Positions 10,540-22,065 of a stretch of DNA of 64,000 bases are shown one piece after another. The stretch is from the NCBI GenBank assembly GCA_963969495.1, contig OZ018320.1:77010813-77074812 (forward strand), read 5' to 3'. The notes beneath the pieces are model-generated. The model was not told the origin of the DNA, did no database searches, and was given only the letters and a program-made list of their open reading frames with translations. How positions within the stretch are numbered: the first letter of the stretch is position 1; each line of letters begins with the position of its first letter. The position numbers and the translations under genes are program-made. Origin of the DNA: Ceratothoa steindachneri. Taxonomy: Eukaryota; Arthropoda; Malacostraca; Isopoda; Cymothoidae.

Positions 10540-11420
10540 GAGGTAGCAAACCCGATCATCCTGGTACCGCGACAGGTAGCGTGTACGAAGATCACCCAGA
10601 CAGGGACATTCAACAAGAACGTGCCGAACAGTCTGGAGGACAATGCAGTCATCAAAATATGATGCAGGCGATTGCTCCATCAAATGGCGGTGCGTCCCGC
10701 GAGTGTGTACAATCTGGAGACGACAGGAAGCAACCTGAAGCCTTCGTGGCATTAGGGGGGGGGGAGAAGGTCTCCCATCTTCTTTGCCAAGCAGCCCAGA
10801 AAGCTTCCCGTATTCCGGCCATGTAATCGGTGTGAGGAATAGCGTAACGCTGGTCTGGTGACCCAGTCCTCGCAGACTCTTTGGCGCCCTCATCGGCGCG
10901 TTCATACCCAGCAATTCCTACATGTCCAGGAACCCAGAAGATAATCTCAACATCCACCCGTCTCACAAAAAACCGTGAGGTCACCAATATCACAAACCAG
11001 GAGATGCGGAGATTCCAATGCCCCGAGAGCACTCAGGGAACGTTGTAAGTCGCTATATAACACCTTCAGGCTCCGAACCTGGCACGTCCCGTAATCTCCC
11101 ATACCGAGAGGTGTATTGCAACCGGCCGGGAAGACAGACGCAGCGCCTCGCAAAGCCCCGCTGACTTCAAACAGAGAGCATATGGCATGGAAACCAACAC
11201 ATCTTGGGACTTATAGCCATCCGTATACACTGGCATCGTTCCAGCGTGACACAAAGTGTACTGCATACAGGCAGAACGCAATACTTGAGGCGCAGTAGAA
11301 GCCTTGGGAGCAGAGGCGAGGCGACAAATGGTCAAAGTGGTATCCCATAGGCTGGCCTCCTAGCCAGAACTAGGGGCACCACCGGCCCGAGAGCTATACC
11401 TAGCTCTCGAAAGAGTTTCC
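10540..11420 (-). pseudogene. LINE-1fam RNase H domain and C-terminal zinc motif (copy C)
   Basis: The minus-strand frame contains MPVYTDGYKSQD (first catalytic Asp in YTDGSK) and, further on, VEIIFWVPGHVGIAGYERA followed by DEGAKES, the classic VPGHxGxxGNExAD block with the last catalytic residues. Then come a linker and SYFDDCIVLQTVRHVLVECP, the CxxC..HxxxxC motif that ends ORF2. RNase H would remove the RNA strand during reverse transcription. At least two frameshifts separate the pieces. Confidence 0.85.
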
Positions 11421-11559
11421 TGGCCCTAACCCCCTAAGCCTTTTGGTCTCTCGGTGGCATAGGCACCGTCAAGATCAGCTGAGAATATAGTGAGAGTTGA
11501 TGGCGACTGAGGAAGGCGCTGGGCTAGTGGTTAAAGGCGAATAATGCACTGTGCACGGC

Positions 11560-13366
11560 GCAGAGTAAGTGGCATCTCGCTAGCATCGACAAGTAGGCTC
11601 TCAATATGGAAAGCACCGGGCGCAAGGCGAGGCCAGTGTGGTGGATCTAGTCCATTTTCCGCAATACACAATCGGCTACGGATGCATAAATCTCGCATCC
11701 GTAGTCGAGCTTCAAACGAACAAAGAATCAATAACAAAGTAAGGCAGTAACCCTATCACCGCCCTAGGCAATGAACGTCGCGGAGCGAAGAATATCCATG
11801 GCGCGGGTAAAAGAGGCCCTAAGGTTGCGAATATTAGCCTCCCAGATGAGGCATTGGTGAAATACAAGACCAATTAAACGGTGCGAGTTCACCACTTAAA
11901 GGCGCACCTCATTTAGAAACAAGTCTGGGTCAGGGTGGAGCCGTGCATGGCGTCAAACGTGCACCACCTCAGTATTAGCCAAGGAAAACCGAAGCCTATG
12001 CGCTTCGGCAGAGCGAGAGACGCGGTTCAATGCCTGTTGGAGTCAGCACTCTAGAGTTGGCATCTGGGCCGCGCCAAAATAGTTCGAAAGGTCGTCCACG
12101 TAAAGCTTAGAGAAAACATCTTCCGGTAGCACCAAGGTGATGTTGTTAATGCTCAGAGAAAAGAATGTGACACTGAGGACATTTCACTGCGAAGCCCCCT
12201 CTTCCTTTTCCATTGGGCCAGAGAAGGCTCTCCCCACCCGTACGCGGATTCGACGATCTCACAAAAATTCAGATATAAAGATTAGGAGTCGTCCCTTCTC
12301 CCTAAATCGCGTGGAGAGTCTCCATGATATCGTATCGCCATGCGGTATCATAGGCCTTCTCCAGATCGAAAAACACCGTGGCGTAGTGCTATTTACGAAG
12401 GAAGGCCTCGCAGATAGACTTTTCTAGTCGGAGCAGAACATCCGACGGGGATAAGAACTCGCGGATCTCTCCCGGTTTGCGAAAAGTGAACACAGTAGCG
12501 ATTCGCCAGGAGTCTGGCCGGATAACCTCTACCCAGATCCTGTTGAAGAAATCTAACAAAGGCCATTCCGCGCCAACCGTTGTGTCAAAGCATATCGTAC
12601 GTAACATCGGCCGGACTATGAGTGGTGTCCGCGCACGAAACGAGAGTGGGACGCAACTCACTTAAAATAAACCTGTCGTTGAAGGGTTCTCCGCATCAGT
12701 AGATAAAGTCAAGGCAGCGCCCTTCCGCGAAATCGGGGGGCGCAGTGAATGCTGGCGAAGCAGCACAACGCCTAGAGTGTTCGAAGAAAGCGGTCGCAAA
12801 GGATCAGCCACGGACGCAGTGGCCGAGATTATGGGCCCATTCTTCTGGAGAATGGGAGTGGAATCCTGCGAGAACTTGCCCCGAATCCATTTGACTCGTT
12901 AACACACCTGTGCCAGAGGGGTATTCCTGTTAAGTGAAGACACGTATGCCCGCCAAGAAGAGCGGTGGGAGTGCTTCGAAATATACCGGAACCTAGCCTT
13001 AGCCCGACGAAATTAAACGACAGTGAAATTGTTCTGGCAGCGCTTATAGTTCATGTAGGCATAACGCTTCTGTTTGAGGGGCCGCTTCACATTCGGCTTA
13101 CCACAACAGGAGCGGTCGGCGTGCAAAACGGCCAGACATTCTAGGAATAGTAGATAGCCCTTTGCGATGAGGTTACTGGAGAAGAAGTCAACGGCCTCGT
13201 CTACCAACCTATACTCCTCAACTGAGTCAAATAAATCAATCATTTCATGAAATGCAGAGCACCGAGCCCGCGCCAAGCACCAACGGGGCGGGTTCTCGGG
13301 CGGGAGTGGCCCAGAAAATGATATTTGGATGGGAAAATGTTCAATACCATTTAGGTCATCGACCAC
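11560..13366 (-). pseudogene. LINE-1fam reverse transcriptase region (copy C)
   Basis: On the minus strand, 13,013-13,366 encodes the linker between EEP and RT (EMIDLFDSVEEYRLVDEAVD then FFSSNLIAKG). The stretch 12,389-12,661 encodes the fingers (VIRPDSWRIATVFTFRKPGE). Around 12,310-12,380 the frame reads DLEKAYDTAWRYDIM, the palm A motif with its catalytic Asp. The GAPQGS and YVDD regions follow near 12,090-12,240 in damaged form. The domain is spread over several frames and cannot be active. The best comparison is the plus-strand copy at 62,950-63,930. Confidence 0.8.
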
Positions 13367-13369
13367 TCC

Positions 13370-14060
13370 CTACCCAAAATCAGACTGTGCATCCGGAGAG
13401 CAGGAAGATAGAGCGAGGCAGGAAAATGAAGCGGTTCTCGGGCAGTGATGCATAAACTCATCCATATTTAGAACAGCTATTTTTAGCTCATCGATCAGGT
13501 CGGCAAGGACTTGACCCCTGGAATTAATCGAATAGTTTCCCCAGAGAGGGTAGCTATAATTTAGATCTCTGAGCAAGAGAACGAGCCTCGACACCGTACA
13601 ACGACGCAGCGTAAGTCCCCCAGTGTCCAAGTCGGCTGACTGTGGAATTTTCGCAGAAACAACAGTATACCTCCTATCCAGGTGCAGCTGCAGAGCTACT
13701 GCCTGAAAAGAGGTATCTAATGCAAGGAGAAGAACCAAGATATCATACCGTGTGTAAATTGCGCATTCTCCTACCCTAGGCCCCATCCCGTGGTGGTGTG
13801 GTCGCAAAACCTTTATACCCCGGAGGGTGGGCAGGGCGCATGTGCCTAGCATGGTGTCATGCAGAAAGATAGATAACGGGGAATGGGAGGAGACGAGACC
13901 CCGCAGCTCCTCCCAGTTGGCCCGGGGTCTGGGCAAAATCCATTTAAGGAATGTGACCTCTATACCTAGCTCGGAGGAGATGCAGGCTCTTCGAAGAGGG
14001 GACACTCACGGGAATGGCCGTACGCTTCCCGTAGGAAGAACTCCGAGCGCTGTTGGCAGT
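13370..14060 (-). pseudogene. LINE-1fam EEP endonuclease domain (copy C)
   Basis: A minus-strand frame of about 210 codons: FLKWILPRPRANWEELRGLV, then SFQAVALQLHLDRRYTVVSA, the strand pair before the catalytic centre, RDLNYSYPLWG (in place of GDLNGRHPLWG), and VLNMDEFMHH. The SDHFPIQIS box follows after a frameshift near 13,360. This apurinic-like endonuclease nicks the target DNA for target-primed reverse transcription. The catalytic GDLN has become RDLN and the N-terminal WNCRG is lost, so it is inactive. Confidence 0.85.
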
Positions 14061-14609
14061 ACAAAGCGCTGACGGCGCTATTGCCCTCGGGGACTTATGG
14101 AGGGAGGTTGGGCTCGCCATGCGAGTCTTATCCTCCCTTCACCTCGAAACCTTAGGCAAGCGGGGGGCCCTCTGTTGGGGATCCACCGTCTCCGAGCCAC
14201 TGAGGCCACCATTGGGTGTGGGCTAAGGAGCCGAAGCTCATTTAGTGCTGTCCTCCTTTCGGTCCAGCTTTAGGACCCCAGAAAGATGGCCTCACGCCGA
14301 ACTTCAGGGGTGTTGCCTCCTGTGAGTCTAACGAGTAAATCGAGACGCGCGGCCGTTTCATCTTACTGGAAACGTTTATCCTGGAGGAAGGACGGGGACC
14401 CCTTGTTTTAGCCAGGTAATGTCATCTATGGAGTAGACAACGAGTTTTCTCGCATAAACTAGTCCTTTCACGAAGTTCATGATAGAGTGCGGCCTCTCAC
14501 TTACCGGCTAGGTGTGAACCCTTTATGCCACCAACTCTACCAGGGGAGCACCCGAGTGTGGGTAAAACCCACAGAAGGGTTCCGAATAGGAGCGGAAACG
14601 GCCGTGCTC

Positions 14610-16349
14610 CTAGGCCTAGATCAGCCAGGAGCAGGGGGTGTCTTTCTTAACATTGAGGCATAAGACGTGCCAGGCAGTGCTGGGCGCGCCAGGACCAAAT
14701 CCTTATCCTCGCGGAATGAGAGACGATCCTGAGCTTGAATGACCAGGATTTCCGTCTCAAGAGGATACGCACCATATTGCTTTGAAGAAGCGGGGTGCGG
14801 CTTTGCGCAATTGACACACTTAACCATACACGATTTGGACTTATCATGTGCTGCTTTGAAGCAACTTACACAGACTTCGGGTAACACGGACTTTTTGCCT
14901 CTACAGGAGAGATTAGTATGGCCGAAGCGGTGACAGTGGTAGCACCTTTGCAGCAGTGGCACGAATGACTTTACCCGGTAGCGATACCAACCGGCACACA
15001 TCAACTCAGGGAGCTTGTCACAGTCGAACGTGACAAAAAGTGTAGGTTTCGGTCTCGAGACCCCTCCCTGTTTTCTCATAACACGCTCGACCTTGACCTA
15101 CCCAAGGTCAGCCAGCTCTAAGGTGATATCATCTATGGAGTAGTCCACGAGTTCCCTCGCATAAGTTACTCCTTTCACGAAGTTCATGGTAGTGCGGCGT
15201 CTCACTAACCGGCATGCCATCAAGTGTCCGAAGGGCACTAATCATGGCCACCTTGGAGGGATTCGACGCATTCGCCAGAATGCTACCGTCCGAGAAACGG
15301 GTTAACTTTGGCTCTCTACCAATCACGCTAGATAAAGCTCTCCTCTGATGGATCATGTTGTCCTCAGCCAACATGCTGCCATCAGTGGAGCGAATAACGA
15401 AGAATCGTTTGAAACCAGCTGGCTCTAAAACACCAGGTGACATCTGAATGAGGGGCCCTGACGTAATCAAGGCTCCGCTTTGGGCAATTTTAGGCTTAGT
15501 CTGTTAATCTGCACCTGAAGAAGCACCGGACCCGGACGTGACGATCTTCGCTTGGTCGCATACCAAAAGGGCAGTGGCCCCTCCGTCCCCGTTGCTCAGA
15601 CTGAAAGAGAGGAAGGCGGGGTTGAACCCGCTTCTCTTCTCCGTCGGTAGGAGCCCCTAGGGCAGATGGACCGACCTCAGCAAGCTCCTTCTCTGAAATG
15701 GAGAAGTTTATGACTGTCACAGGGACAGCAGCCCGGGGAAGAGATTCCTCCTCTCCTTGCGAGGCCTCGGGAACCCGAGCCGTCTCTGGAGCTTGCATTG
15801 GGACGGACACAAGTTCTATTCTTGGCACCGAACCCGGGTTCGACCCCATGGGAAATCCTACCGTCTGGGGCTGGGTCACCTCAGGGACCATGTCCATCTT
15901 AAGGGGGGGCTTCCCTTTTCCCCGGCAGGCCTCAAGACATCACGGATCCCATTCGAGGAACCTTTTTCTTTTCTTGGGCCGGCGAACCGGTATCCGTCGG
16001 GTGAGAGAACTGGGTAGGTATACTGACCCTCTGATAGCTCGTCGTGCACCCACGCAGGACATTAGGGAGCAGGGGCCGGCTGGACCTTCCATCCCTTGCC
16101 CCACCCCCCCTACCAAACCGCTACCACCGTGAGCGGTCAATTTTGGGCTGCCTGTGTGCTTTATTGGTAGCCCACTGTGAAAGAATAGTAGGGGCTGCCG
16201 CTGAAAAGAGGGAATCGCCTAAGGGCAAGTCCGGAGAAGGGAGTTCACCTACACCCGTAGGCCTAGGAGAGGAGTAAGACCTCTCTCTGGTTAAAGAGTA
16301 TTGGAGGGTCCCCTGCGAAAGTACAGGTTGGGGGGGAGGACCTCCATTG
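14610..16349 (-). pseudogene. LINE-1fam ORF1 (gag) pseudogene with zinc knuckles (copy C)
   Basis: Starts at ATG about 16,349 by comparison with 59,544. The N-terminal third is Pro/Ser/Glu-rich (15,496-15,897). The RNA-binding core follows at 15,129-15,470 (FFVIRSTDGSMLAEDNM, ISALRTLDGMPVS). The frame 14,621-15,079 carries three zinc knuckles: CYHCHRFGHTNLSC, CVSCFKAAHDKSKSC and CVNCAKPH, then RPALPGTSYASMLRK near the C-terminus. Gag binds element RNA. The frame shifts at least twice; the knuckles themselves are intact, unlike those of the copy at 59.5 kb, where they are missing. Confidence 0.85.
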
Positions 16350-17508
16350 TTTTTCAGTGGAGCTGCCCGGAGGCGACTCCCTCGATGGTCAAGGAGAAGA
16401 TAGTAGAGGGGGAGTATTATTTTCGTTATTAAATTTATTCATGTGCATGGTGGTCTTATTAGTGCCACGGGACGCAAACGATCACCCCACGCAATAGCTC
16501 GCTCTGCGAGGGGTGAGAACGCAGCCGGCAGAAGCAGCTGCCACTATTTGAGGCCATTCCTCCCACCTAGGGACCTGTCAGACAATCGGCATGGCGTAAA
16601 ATTGCTAGATCTTAAAAGAGTAGAGTCTGTGAGGAAGGTATGGGTAAGGATGAAGCAGCTCGTTAAAAACTCACCATCCAAAACCCGAGTTCAGGGGTAA
16701 GGAACGTTACCCCCTCCCCTCTCAGCCCATATCCGGAACAGTCGGGTGAGAGGAGGCTCGTCGACGTCTACCCTGTGAAATTAGAGGTGAACCAGAGCTC
16801 CTCCCAACCACACCCGTAGAAATTCAGGAAAGATGCGTGCCCTCGCCCCCATCATGTGGAGAGTCTCCATAATACCGTATCGCCATGCGGTAGCATATGC
16901 CTTCTTCAAATCTAAAAACATCGTGGCGTACTGCTGCTGTCTACGAAGATACCATTTCCTAATCGTGTCAGAACATCCAACGTGGAGTGGAACTTGCGGA
17001 AGCCGCACTGTGCAGAAGGCAGGCGTCATCCGCTGTCCAAGAAGAGGGATAATCTAGCATTTACCAATTTCTCCATCAACTTACACACGCAGAATGTTAG
17101 AAAAATTGGGCGAAAACTAGTCGGGGTAGAATGATCTTTCCCTAATTTGCGAAAAAGGAGCACAGAAGCCATTCGCCAGCAGTTATGGAGGGTACACTCT
17201 TATCCTGTTGAACGAATAGAGCAGAAATGCCATACCTCATTAACCTAGTTGTCCAAGCATTGTATACGAGAGATCGCCCAGACCATGGGCGGTGTACACG
17301 CATGAAGCAAGAGCAGAACATATCTCTCTCCACGTAAACCTGTCTTTGAAGAGTTACCCGCCTCTGTAGGTAATATCCAGTCGGCGTCCTTCGACGACAT
17401 CACTACGTGCATTGAATTCTGGCGGAGCAAAATCTCTGCTAGAAAATTTGGAGAAAGTGATCGCGAAAGAATCTACCACGGTCACAGGGTCCAAGATTGC
17501 GGTCCTGT

Positions 17509-18200
17509 TCAACCGGAGAACGGAAGGGGTGGCCTACGAAAACTTTCCCAGAATCTTTTTTGACTTGCTGCACACCTCTGTAGAGGTGTTCCGGTTAAAT
17601 AAAGACATATGTGCCCGCCAAGAAGAGCGGTGGCCGTACTTCGAAATATAGTGGAACCTAGCCATAACTCGACTAAATTCATCGACGTTGAAATCGTTGG
17701 GGCGGCGCCTATAGCGCATGTAGCCTCTCTGAGGGGCGTCTTACACTCGGTTGACCACCACTTTTTTATTTGTGTAGTCCTCCAAATGGGAGACATACCA
17801 TTCAAATCCACGAAGAGGAGAAAGTCCCTTGGCAACCGCGCTACAACTCGGTTCGGGTCCCACGCATTTAAGTCGACTGACCATATAATGTACGCAGAAA
17901 TGAATGTATACTTCCTATCAAGTTGTAACTGCATTCTAACTACCTGTAAAGATGTATTCTAAGCAACTAGAAGAACTGAGACATCATGCCAGGTGTAAAT
18001 CGCTTATTGCCCTGCCCATCCCCAATCCCTTTGAGTCAGAGTCCAAAAAACTTTACCCAGGGAGGGTAGGCAGGATGCATGCGCCCGCATGGTCTAGAGA
18101 CAGATAGCTAACGGTGAAAGGAAGGAGATAAGCATCCGTAGCTCTTCTCAGTTAGCCCGGAGTCCACGGCAATTCCATTGAAGGAAATTGTTCTCCAAGC
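17509..18200 (-). pseudogene. LINE-1fam EEP domain (copy D)
   Basis: The minus-strand frame 17,509-17,934 reads MQLQLDRKYTFISAYI and FLLFVDLNGMSPIWRTTQ, aligning with the LHLDRRYTVISAYI and GDLNGRHPLWG blocks of the other copies. The end of the frame runs into the linker (SLFNRNTSTEVCSKSKKILG). The N-terminal WNCRG box lies near 18,170 in another frame. Inactive. Confidence 0.7.
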
Positions 18201-18459
18201 CTAGCTCAGAGAATATGTGGTGGCCCTGTATGGAAGTCCTTTCTCTCCCTCGCCTTGAACCCCTTAGATGGCTGGAGGCTACGCAGCTTGTATTCCCTTG
18301 TATATTGTATATTCTCGCGTCTTTGAGCCACCCCGTCTAGCCTTGGGAAGGGGCCTAGGGGCCGAAGCTCATTTGCTGCCTCATCCTTTCGGAGGAAAAC
18401 CTTAAAAATATCCCAACACTGCCTCACGACCAACTTAAGGAAGTTTGCCTCCCATTACT

Positions 18460-20400
18460 TTAGCGACTCGATGGAGGCGCGCGACCGCTTCTCCTTACTG
18501 GGAAATGGAAACGCCAGCCGTGGAGAGATGAGAACCGTGGTTTTGGCTCAAGTGGGGCATGTGCTTGTGGGGCTACTAGCTCTAGCAAAGTACCACCCAG
18601 TGGAAAAGTACGCGCAGAAGGGTTCCGAATGGGCGCGAAAGCTGCCATGCTCGTAGGCCCGGAGAGGCCAGGAGTGGGTTCTTTTACTCGAGAGGCGTAA
18701 GATGTTCTAGGTAGCACTGAGCGCGAGAAAACAAAGTCCGTGGCCTCATTAAAAGGGAGTTGCTCCACAGCCTGAACGACTAGATCTTCTTTCTCCAAGA
18801 GATGCAAATCACATGGCTTCAATGAAGCAGGTTTTGAGTCTCCGCAAAGTCACATATTTCGCTATACGCGATAAAGACTTATCGTGTACAATCATAGAGC
18901 AATTGGCACATATTTAGTGCAACCATGTTGCAGTAGTATCAGCTCCGTGACCGTCGCACGAATGCTCCGGTACGGTTGCGATACAAACTAGCACAAACCG
19001 ACTCATGAAGTTTGTAACGATCGAATGTGACAAAGAGTGTAGGAGTGGGTATCGAGCGCCACCTCCTCCTCCATCTGTTTCCTCACCATACGGTTGACTT
19101 TCACCGCTTCTTGGTCATCCAGCTCTTATGTGATATTCTCTCGCCAGTAGTCTATTAGTTCCCTCACATAAGCCACCGTTTACACACTTGCACATGGTGT
19201 CACTTGCACATGCGAACCATTGAGTGTTCGAAGAGTACAAATAATGGCTGTCTGAGCCGGTTCCGCGCATTCATAAGATAGGTTCCGTCCCAGAAACAGG
19301 TGACCTTCGGCTCTACCAATCAACCTAGCTAAAACCCCTATATGATGGAACATATAACCTTTGGCGAACATGCTAGAATCGGCGGAAGCGTTTGAAGCCA
19401 GCAGGCTCAACGATGCCGCGTAGCCTCTCGATGAGTGGCCCAAAGGTCAGCGAAGCTCGACTCAATGTATTGTCATTTTTGGTCTGAGTCTCAGCCACCT
19501 CGTCAAATGGGGCACCTGGGCTGGACGTGCCAGTCTTGACCTTGGCCCATTCAGAAACAGTAGGGAAACTCTGTGCTCGGAAGCCCCATTAAAGATATCT
19601 CTTAGTTTTTCTTTTTTTTTAATATCTTTTTAGGGGAGTAGGATGGAGTGTGAATCTTCTTCTCTCCACTCCCGGTCAGACGAGCTAATCTTAACCCTAT
19701 GCTTCTACGAGATGGGGAAAGATTTTGCTTACACGGAAGTAGGTCCCACGTCTCTTTATGTCCTCGTAGGCCGTGCAGGCTCAAAAGGGTCTTGCACAGG
19801 GGTATATTTTTTCTCTGAGGCATTTCTCGCTAGCTTTGTTCTCCATCAGGGAAGACCTAGCCATCTACGGCAGGGGTACATCAGAAACTATTTCCATCTC
19901 GGGAGGGGCCTTCAAATGGCCATATCCGTCAAGATGTCTTGGAACCCGACCAAAGAATACCTAGATCTATGGCCTGTAAAAAAAACGTCTTTGGAGCCAG
20001 CGAACGACCTTTATTGGGAAAGAAAGGGGTCAAGTATGCCAGCCCCCAACATGGCCAGAATACCTGTCCAGTACGGTGGTGAACACGGTCTAACTGACTC
20101 TGGTGCCGTTTAGCCCTCTAAGAAGGTTCAGTTTATCAGGCACTCCAGCCGGAAGCGGTCAATTTTGGGCCGCCTACCTTATTCTGCGGGCCCGTGTGAA
20201 AGTAAAAGGTGGCCTGCCGCTGGTACAGAACTGGATTCTTCCAAGCGCGACTCCAATGAAGGGTTATACGGGAAAGCCGACTCACGCGTAGATGTAGGAG
20301 AGGGGTTAAGCCCACTTTCCGCTAGAAGAAGGTTGGAGGGGGTCCTGAGAAAGCACAGGGAGGATACTGGTTACATAGGTGGTAAGAGGGAACACTTTTT
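18460..20400 (-). pseudogene. LINE-1fam ORF1 (gag) relic (copy D)
   Basis: At 18,460-18,822 the minus strand encodes LLEKEDLVVQAVEQLPFNEA and SVLPRTSYASRVKEP, the C-terminal block after the zinc knuckles. The knuckle region (18,840-18,960) is badly degraded. At 19,180-19,443 it encodes the RNA-binding core (AKGYMFHHIGVLARLIGRA, TLRTLNGSHVQVTP). The N-terminal part up to about 20,400 includes the native CCCAAAATTGACC segment at 20,156. Not functional. Confidence 0.7.
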
Positions 20401-20840
20401 ACCAGTAGGGAGTGGTGAGAGGGGCTCGCTTTCATCACTACGAGGTCTATTGTCAAATTCCTCCCCCCCCCCTGCAAAGCCAATATTGGTCAAGGGTTCA
20501 TTAATGGGGTGCAGTCTGAAATTTTTCCCAAAATAAAATGCAAACAAAGGAAAATTTCAAAGAATTGTGACCATGAAAAGAAGTTGGTGGAGTATGGCCC
20601 GGAGTTCAGTCGCTCCCACCTATCCTTTTTCTGGTTTGGAGACTTTTAAGGTCTCCAGCCTTAGGGGCGTTAAGGAGCAGGGTTCGCACCTGTGTAGCGA
20701 CGCACACCAACCAGAAGTTTCCCAGGGGGTTTAGCTTGAAGAGTACTGGTTGCATCCTTTTTCTATGTTTACTTTAATTCTTTGCTTTTAAAATATTATA
20801 TTATATTACATGAACTTGAGAGAATAATGAAATAGAATGA

Positions 20841-21113
20841 TTATACCACAAGGCAACAATAATTTTCTTTTGAAAAATGTTTTCCTAACTGCGAAAAAAT
20901 CGGTGCTAGATGGAGGATCGAATCAAGCACTGCTTTAGAAATGTAGCGTGGTCGAGTGGTCTAAGGCATAACTTTACTGGGATCAAAGCAGTGCCCGCTG
21001 CCTCAGTATGCTTGATTCGATCCTCCATCTAGCACCAATTTTTTCGCAATTAGGTAAAAAACATTTTTCGAAGGAAAATGATTCCATTTATTTCTTTGTT
21101 GCTTTGCGGTATG
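20841..21113. repeat. Palindrome with tRNA-like centre (P2)
   Basis: The left arm (20,841-20,937) includes GCGAAAAAATCGGTGCTAGA and TGGAGGATCGAATCAAGCA. The right arm (21,009-21,113) is its reverse complement with small indels. The ~70-bp centre holds a tRNA-like sequence. Flanks are AT-rich without an obvious target duplication. Could be a foldback or SINE-derived inverted dimer. Confidence 0.75.
20943..21038 (+). other. tRNA-like sequence (Ser/Leu-type D arm), likely pseudogene
   Basis: TGGTCGAGTGG at 20,949-20,959 matches the pol III A-box consensus TRGYNNARNGG, in the GTGGCCGAGTGGTCTAAGGC context typical of long-variable-arm tRNAs. About 65 bp on, GATTCGATCCT (21,014) is within two bases of the B-box. 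The acceptor ends do not pair well and the 3' half overlaps the right arm of the palindrome. A tRNA-derived relic or SINE head is likelier than a working tRNA. Confidence 0.45.
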
Positions 21114-21510
21114 AGATATTCCATTTCATCCATCTCCTCGCGTCCCTGAGAGATAATAATGAACGTGTGTTAATGTATAAACCATTTTGAAAGCAATTCT
21201 ATGATGAAAATGCATAAAAAAAACTATTAAATTGTACAATACCGCTTTGTGTATTGAAACTTTTGATTCAAACTGTGTCTATTTACTTTTAACACACAAA
21301 CGCCCAGAAGTCTACGACAAAACCGAATGGAAAAACCGCAAGATGCAGTAAATCGCCAGCTTGAGTCTCGATTCGCGTAAACTTCACGCATTCGCCTTAC
21401 AAATACCCATGGTTCGAATCCTACCCTAAACTGTATGGGTCCGCAGTGATGGGCCGATGCCTCGGGAATCATAAGCGGAGCCAAAAGATTAAACCCGACA
21501 GCACGAATCG

Positions 21511-21891
21511 GAACATGTATTCGAAACCGGACGTTTCGTACATCAGCTGTGTACATCATCGCCAGTATTTGTCATTATTATAAAATAGAAGGTGTCCGGA
21601 AAGTTATTTTCCCATGGAAATATATGATGTCGCTAGGATCACAGTGATGTGAGACTATGATAGTCGTCCAAGCACAGGCGTGTATAGCGAAATTTGATGT
21701 CCGGACATTTCTAAAACCTTTAGTGCAAATGTTCCTATACACGCCTGTGCTTGGGCGACTATCATAGTCTCACATCACTGTGATCCTAGGCATAGTAACT
21801 TTCCGGACACCTTCTATTTTAAAATAATGACAAATACTGGCGATGATGTACACAGCTGATGTACGAAACGTCCGGTTTCGTACATATTAAA
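21511..21891. repeat. Palindrome (P3) with a GGTGTCCGGAAAGTTA core edge
   Basis: Arms 21,511-21,687 and 21,735-21,891 are reverse complements, apart from about 26 extra bases in the left arm (around 21,608-21,634). The loop is about 47 bp and contains a small self-palindrome (TGTCCGGACA). Each arm ends with TACGAAACGTCCGG, part of a hammerhead-like motif. Confidence 0.85.
21840..21875 (+). other. Hammerhead-like motif in P3 (mirrored at ~21,524-21,557 on minus)
   Basis: GCGATGA is followed by a GTAC...GTAC stem and GAAACGTCC. Compared with the hammerhead core CUGANGA / GAAA, the first two bases differ. Because the element is palindromic, the same motif occurs on the minus strand in the left arm. 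Confidence 0.4.
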
Positions 21892-21979
21892 ATGAACTTT
21901 CAAAAATACACACACAAAAAGATTATTTAATTGATCATTTATATTTTAAGATACGTTTTGAAGCCGGATTTTAATATTG

Positions 21980-21982
<3 letters not shown>

Positions 21983-22062
<80 letters not shown>
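21983..22062. repeat. (TA)n microsatellite
   Basis: About 40 uninterrupted TA units. It forms the left border of palindrome P4. Long IYIYIY open frames across it are artefacts of the repeat. Confidence 0.98.

Positions 22063-22065
<3 letters not shown>

Larger units (their letters stand above)
10206..16787 (-). mobile_element. LINE-1fam near full-length copy C
   Basis: About 6.6 kb on the minus strand, in order 5' UTR (16,350-16,787), ORF1, ORF2 (EEP, RT, RNase H, zinc motif), then A-rich 3' UTR (10,206-10,500). The 5' UTR lacks about 190 bp compared with the copies at 4,055-4,930 and 58,885. The element ends at 10,206 next to an opposite-strand gag relic, and at 16,787 it abuts the RT region of another copy on the same strand. 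I see no target-site duplication. Both ORFs carry many frameshifts. The RNase H domain puts it in the I superfamily rather than CR1, RTE or L1. Confidence 0.85.
16788..20480 (-). mobile_element. LINE-1fam copy D, 3'-truncated
   Basis: A minus-strand copy lying directly upstream of copy C in the same orientation. It retains part of the RT (16,788-17,060, with DLKKAYATAWRYGIMETLH), the linker, the EEP domain and ORF1 up to about 20,400. Everything 3' of the RT A motif is missing where copy C begins. Losing the 3' end is unusual for a LINE insertion product, so a deletion or recombination with copy C is more likely than two independent insertions. Heavily frameshifted. Confidence 0.75.

Noticed and set aside
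12137..12427. Plus-strand 96-codon ORF within copy C
   Set aside because: Antisense shadow of the minus-strand RT; the real signal (DLEKAYDTAWRYDIM) is on the other strand.
20943..21038. A functional tRNA-Ser/Leu gene
   Set aside because: Acceptor strands do not pair and the B-box has two mismatches; kept only as a tRNA-like relic.
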